The translations under genes were made by a program, and so were the position numbers. DNA of 64,000 bases from Pseudomonas sp. CFII64 (GTDB lineage Bacteria > Pseudomonadota > Gammaproteobacteria > Pseudomonadales > Pseudomonadaceae). The notes under the pieces are model-generated. The model saw only the letters and a list, made by a program, of their open reading frames with translations, was not told where the DNA came from and ran no database searches. The number at the start of each line of letters is the position of its first letter. Positions within the stretch are counted from its first letter, which is position 1. The stretch is from the NCBI RefSeq assembly GCF_000416235.1, contig NZ_ATLO01000010.1, positions 310,001-374,000 on the forward strand, read 5' to 3'. Below are positions 61,292-64,000 of the stretch, piece after piece.

Positions 61292-62191
61292 CTAGTCCGA
61301 CAGACGTGCCTTCGCCACGCGGGAACCGGTTTCTCGTCCAAGCACCTCACAGATGCGTCGACCGGCGCTGATCAGTTTGTCCAGGTCGACTCCGGTGTCT
61401 ATCCCGAGGCCGTTGAGCATGTACAGGACATCCTCGGTCGCGACATTGCCGCTGGCGCCTTTGGCATAGGGACAGCCGCCCAGCCCGGCAATTGAGCTGT
61501 CAAACACCTCGATGCCTTCCAGCAGACTTGCGTAGACGTTGGCCAGCGCTTGTCCGTAGGTGTCGTGAAAGTGCCCGGCCAGTTTGCCTCGGGGGATTTG
61601 CCCTGCGACCACATCGATCAAGTCCCGGGTGGCTCCGGGCGTGCCAGTGCCGATGGTGTCGCCCAGGGAGATCTCGTAGCAGCCCATGGCAAGCAGCTCG
61701 TTGGCGACTGCCGCGACCTGTTGCGGCGCTACTTCCCCTTCATAAGGGCAGCCAAGGACGCAGGACACGTAACCGCGCACCTTGATGCCATGCAGGCGCG
61801 CAGCCTCCATGATCGGCGCGAAACGTTCCAGGCTTTCGCTGATGGAGCAATTGATGTTGCGCTGGGAGAACGCTTCGGAAGCTGCGGCAAACACCGCGAC
61901 TTCCTTCACGCCAGCGGCCAGCGCATCTTCGAAGCCACGCCAGTTGGGCGCCAGTGCTGCGTAAGTGATGCCAGCGTTACGCTGGATTTGCGCGAACACC
62001 TCGGCGGAACCGGCCATTTGCGGCACCCATTTGGCCGAGACAAAAGCGCCGACCTCGATGTAGCTCAAGCCTGTGGCGGACAGGTCGTCCACGAGACGAA
62101 CCTTGTCGGCGACGCTGATGGGCTGCGCTTCATTCTGCAGGCCGTCGCGTGGGCCGACTTCTACCAGACGTACTTTTTTGGGCAGCGACAT
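61292..62191 (-). CDS. liuE: Hydroxymethylglutaryl-CoA lyase LiuE
   Basis: This 299-residue lyase splits HMG-CoA into acetyl-CoA and acetoacetate, the last step of leucine breakdown. It has VRLVEVGPRDGLQNE, VRGYVSCVLGCPYEGEVAPQ, GDTIGTGTPG, HFHDTYGQALAN and the signature GLGGCPYAKGASGNVATEDV with the catalytic Cys. It sits just downstream of liuR rather than at the end of liuABCD as in P. aeruginosa. Confidence 0.95.
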   Translation of the reverse strand: MSLPKKVRLVEVGPRDGLQNEAQPISVADKVRLVDDLSATGLSYIEVGAFVSAKWVPQMAGSAEVFAQIQRNAGITYAALAPNWRGFEDALAAGVKEVAVFAAASEAFSQRNINCSISESLERFAPIMEAARLHGIKVRGYVSCVLGCPYEGEVAPQQVAAVANELLAMGCYEISLGDTIGTGTPGATRDLIDVVAGQIPRGKLAGHFHDTYGQALANVYASLLEGIEVFDSSIAGLGGCPYAKGASGNVATEDVLYMLNGLGIDTGVDLDKLISAGRRICEVLGRETGSRVAKARLSD

Positions 62192-62220
62192 ACCGGTCTC
62201 CAGCTAGAAAGTGTCGGGAA

Positions 62221-62622
62221 TTATTCAGTAATCAACTGATTTTCATCAATTTTATCCAGGGCCAGCTTGCAGCGTTCCTCGGCTGTGTCCAGCTCCAGCT
62301 GCATTTGCTGAATATCCAGCAATTGCTGTTCAAGCTGGTTACGACGCTCGATGATCTTTTCCAGCATGGTGTGCAATTGTTTGCGGTTGCCGCCACTTGG
62401 ATCGTAGAGACCGATCAAGTCCCGACACTCAGCCAGGGAAAAGCCGATGCGCTTACCGCGCAGGATCAGTTTCAGGGTGACCTTGTCACGGGCTGAATAG
62501 ATGCGCTCCAGCCCCCGACGCTCAGGGGCCAGCATGCCTTGCTCTTCATAAAAGCGGATCGCCCGGGTGGTGATGTCCAGCTCGCGGGCGAGGTCGGAAA
62601 TGCTATAGGTCTGGTTGCTCAT
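62221..62622 (-). CDS. liuR: MerR-family regulator LiuR
   Basis: This 133-residue MerR-type regulator has the HTH SISDLARELDITTRAIRFYEEQGMLAPERRGLERIYSARD and a long C-terminal dimer coiled coil (TMLEKIIERRNQLEQQLLDIQQMQLELDTAEERC). LiuR controls leucine and related catabolism. Operator-like palindromes lie before its own gene (62665-62680) and before liuA (60626-60641), supporting joint control of the split cluster. It precedes liuE by 29 bases. Confidence 0.94.
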   Translation of the reverse strand: MSNQTYSISDLARELDITTRAIRFYEEQGMLAPERRGLERIYSARDKVTLKLILRGKRIGFSLAECRDLIGLYDPSGGNRKQLHTMLEKIIERRNQLEQQLLDIQQMQLELDTAEERCKLALDKIDENQLITE

Positions 62623-62664
62623 GAGAACGCTCGACGGGAAACTTGGAGCTAACCTACGGCGCAG

Positions 62665-62680
62665 TTAACGTTAACGTCAA
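62665..62680. promoter_or_regulatory. LiuR operator before liuR-liuE
   Basis: TTAACGTTAACGTCAA differs from the liuA operator at two positions and keeps the central ACGTTAACGT. It lies about 43 bases before liuR. Confidence 0.8.
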
Positions 62681-62751
62681 GCGATCGGGCCGCCCGGTCA
62701 ATCCGGTCAATCTAGAATCAGCATTAAATAGTAAGATTTAGATTGTATAAA

Positions 62752-63702
62752 TCAGCTAGTTGCATGATCTAAATGAAGTTCTTTCGAGGTATTTTCCTTC
62801 GCCGTGATGGTCTGACACAGCTCGATGATCTGCTCGCGCATCCAGCGGTTGGCCGGGTCCTGATCAGTGCTTTCGTGCCAATACAGATGAGTTTCTACCG
62901 ATGGCACATCGTTGACTGGCAATGCCACGTAATGCAGGTCGTGACGTCGGGCAAAGCGCTCGGGCACCGTCATGACCATGTCGGTTTGTTGCAGCACTTG
63001 CGACGCCATCAGGTAATGCTGGGAACGCAAGGCAACCTTGCGCTGGATACCCATCTTCCCAAGCGCCAGATCGACATAACCGAGGCCGCTGCGGCGGCTG
63101 GAAATATGGATATGCGTCAGCGATAAATAGTCTTCGAGCTTGAACAGTTCCTTGCCCGCCAGCGGATGGCCACGGCGCATGGCGCAGACATATTTGTCTT
63201 CCATGAGCTTGACGTGCCGCACTTGAGGATCGGTGTTCAACGGTGCATCAACCGCAAAATCAAGACGTCCGGCCGCCAGTTCCTTGGTGGTCTCGCGACG
63301 TTTGGACAGGAAGCTTTCAATCGTGACATTGGGTGCCAGGCGTCGCAGACGCTGGAACAAGGCCGGCAGCGTTACCGCTTCGGTCAGGTCCGTCATGCTG
63401 ATGCGGTAGTTCTTGTTGGCCTGTAGCGGGTTGAAAATGCGACTTTCCTGCACCGAAACCCTGAGCAGCGACAGCGCATTACGCACCGGCCCGATAATGT
63501 TCTGGGCCATGGGGGTAGGCACCATGCCCTGGGCGGTACGCACGAACAGCGGGTCGTTGAAGGTTTCCCGAAGGCGGGCCAGGGCGTTGGACACCGCCGG
63601 CTGGGTGATGCCGACGATCTGCCCGGCGCGGGTCAGATTGGCTTCGGTATAGATCGCGTCAAACACGATGAATAGATTGAGATCGACCTTGCTCAGGTTC
63701 AT
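62752..63702 (-). CDS. LysR-family regulator (NodD-like class)
   Basis: This 316-residue LysR regulator starts MNLSKVDLNLFIVFDAIYTEANLTRAGQIVGITQPAVSNALARLRETFNDPLFVRT, the HTH form of the NodD/LeuO subgroup. The effector domain includes ISMTDLTEAVTLPALFQRLRRLAPNV and KLMEDKYVCAMRRGHPLAG. It is divergent from an acyl-CoA dehydrogenase gene, which it probably regulates. The AT-rich 170-base gap contains the likely operator. Confidence 0.9.
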   Translation of the reverse strand: MNLSKVDLNLFIVFDAIYTEANLTRAGQIVGITQPAVSNALARLRETFNDPLFVRTAQGMVPTPMAQNIIGPVRNALSLLRVSVQESRIFNPLQANKNYRISMTDLTEAVTLPALFQRLRRLAPNVTIESFLSKRRETTKELAAGRLDFAVDAPLNTDPQVRHVKLMEDKYVCAMRRGHPLAGKELFKLEDYLSLTHIHISSRRSGLGYVDLALGKMGIQRKVALRSQHYLMASQVLQQTDMVMTVPERFARRHDLHYVALPVNDVPSVETHLYWHESTDQDPANRWMREQIIELCQTITAKENTSKELHLDHATS

Positions 63703-63871
63703 TCGATGCGCCTCATTACTGTTTTTGTTGTGTCGCGGCTCGTTGGCTGCGTGGCCCGACTATATATCGGTTATGAATGTTTATACACGCCGAGAATAGG
63801 TTAGATAAATGTTGGTCGCTGGCCTAGCATCGAATTCATGACCAGATAAGCTCATCAGAAGGTAGCTGCCC

Positions 63872-64000
63872 ATGGATTTTGCGTACTCATCGAAGGTTCA
63901 GCAATTGCGCGAACGCGTCACCGCGTTCATGGATGCCTTTGTCTATCCCGCTGAACCGGTGTTCGAACGTCAAGTTGCCGAAGGCGACCGCTGGCAGCCC
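63872..64000 (+). CDS. Acyl-CoA dehydrogenase, N-terminal fragment (cut by window edge)
   Basis: The first 43 codons read MDFAYSSKVQQLRERVTAFMDAFVYPAEPVFERQVAEGDRWQP, matching acyl-CoA dehydrogenases of the FadE-like/ACAD type, whose start is usually 'LRERVxxFMDxxVYPxE'. AGAAGG lies upstream of the ATG. The rest lies outside the window. It is divergent from the LysR regulator. Confidence 0.8.
   Translation, partial: MDFAYSSKVQQLRERVTAFMDAFVYPAEPVFERQVAEGDRWQP

Noticed and set aside
1-64000. tRNA, rRNA, CRISPR array, insertion sequence, prophage or integron
   Set aside because: No cloverleaf, rRNA segment, regularly spaced repeat, transposase, integrase or phage gene could be recognised anywhere in the window.

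Overview
The window is a GC-rich stretch of a Pseudomonas chromosome. The evidence is a Fur-controlled PrrF small RNA, GGAGCGAGGCTTGCC-type REP palindromes in at least ten intergenic regions, a complete liu leucine-degradation cluster with LiuR operators, a pqqA peptide gene, and A-rich Crc/Hfq-type motifs at catabolic start sites. A plant- or soil-associated species of the fluorescens/syringae lineages is likely, but the species cannot be fixed. No rRNA, tRNA, CRISPR array, insertion sequence or prophage is visible.

Layout. 1-0.8 kb: end of an arabinose ABC permease. 1.1-5.1 kb: Fur-controlled FecI/FecR/TonB-receptor iron-signalling cassette. 5.1-14.7 kb: LacI-type regulator with a perfect palindromic operator, divergent from a dipeptide-type ABC transporter (SBP, two permeases, two ATPases) that runs into an amidase and an N-carbamoyl-amino-acid hydrolase. 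This looks like one uptake-and-hydrolysis unit for an unidentified amide or ureido compound. 14.8-20.2 kb: methyltransferase, XRE regulator and a PqiAABC lipid-transport operon with PqiA split into two genes. 20.2-26.9 kb: a PQQ-alcohol oxidation island. A quinohemoprotein alcohol dehydrogenase lies behind a consensus sigma-54 promoter but is broken by a one-base frameshift. It is followed by AldA-type aldehyde dehydrogenase, a sigma-54 activator and an orphan pqqA. 26.9-30.6 kb: LysR regulator, D-tartrate dehydratase and DctA transporter. 30.6-34.9 kb: protealysin-like protease with its emfourin inhibitor, then small conserved genes.

34.9-39.0 kb: AraC regulator and a short-chain/branched acyl-CoA oxidation trio (SDR, thiolase, enoyl-CoA hydratase). 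39.0-45.4 kb: a divergent orphan VgrG, a YebC-family protein, an LRR-kinase fusion, and a TetR/MFS pair. 45.4-48.5 kb: ECF sigma/anti-sigma pair divergent from a catalase-like peroxidase plus cytochrome b561, with two matching ECF promoters between them. 48.5-51.2 kb: zinc carboxypeptidase, a hybrid protein with a sigma-region-4-like and a FecR-like half, PrrF, and an Lrp regulator. 51.3-54.8 kb: fused indolepyruvate ferredoxin oxidoreductase. 54.9-62.6 kb: liuDCBA, an AT-rich insert, liuE and liuR. 62.7-64 kb: LysR regulator and the start of an acyl-CoA dehydrogenase.

Most of the window is therefore catabolic (arabinose, amides, alcohols, tartrate, leucine, short acyl-CoAs) with iron and envelope-stress signalling mixed in. 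The most unusual items are the frameshifted PQQ dehydrogenase beside an orphan pqqA, the LRR-kinase, the divergent VgrG, the sigma-4/FecR hybrid and the amide-uptake operon.
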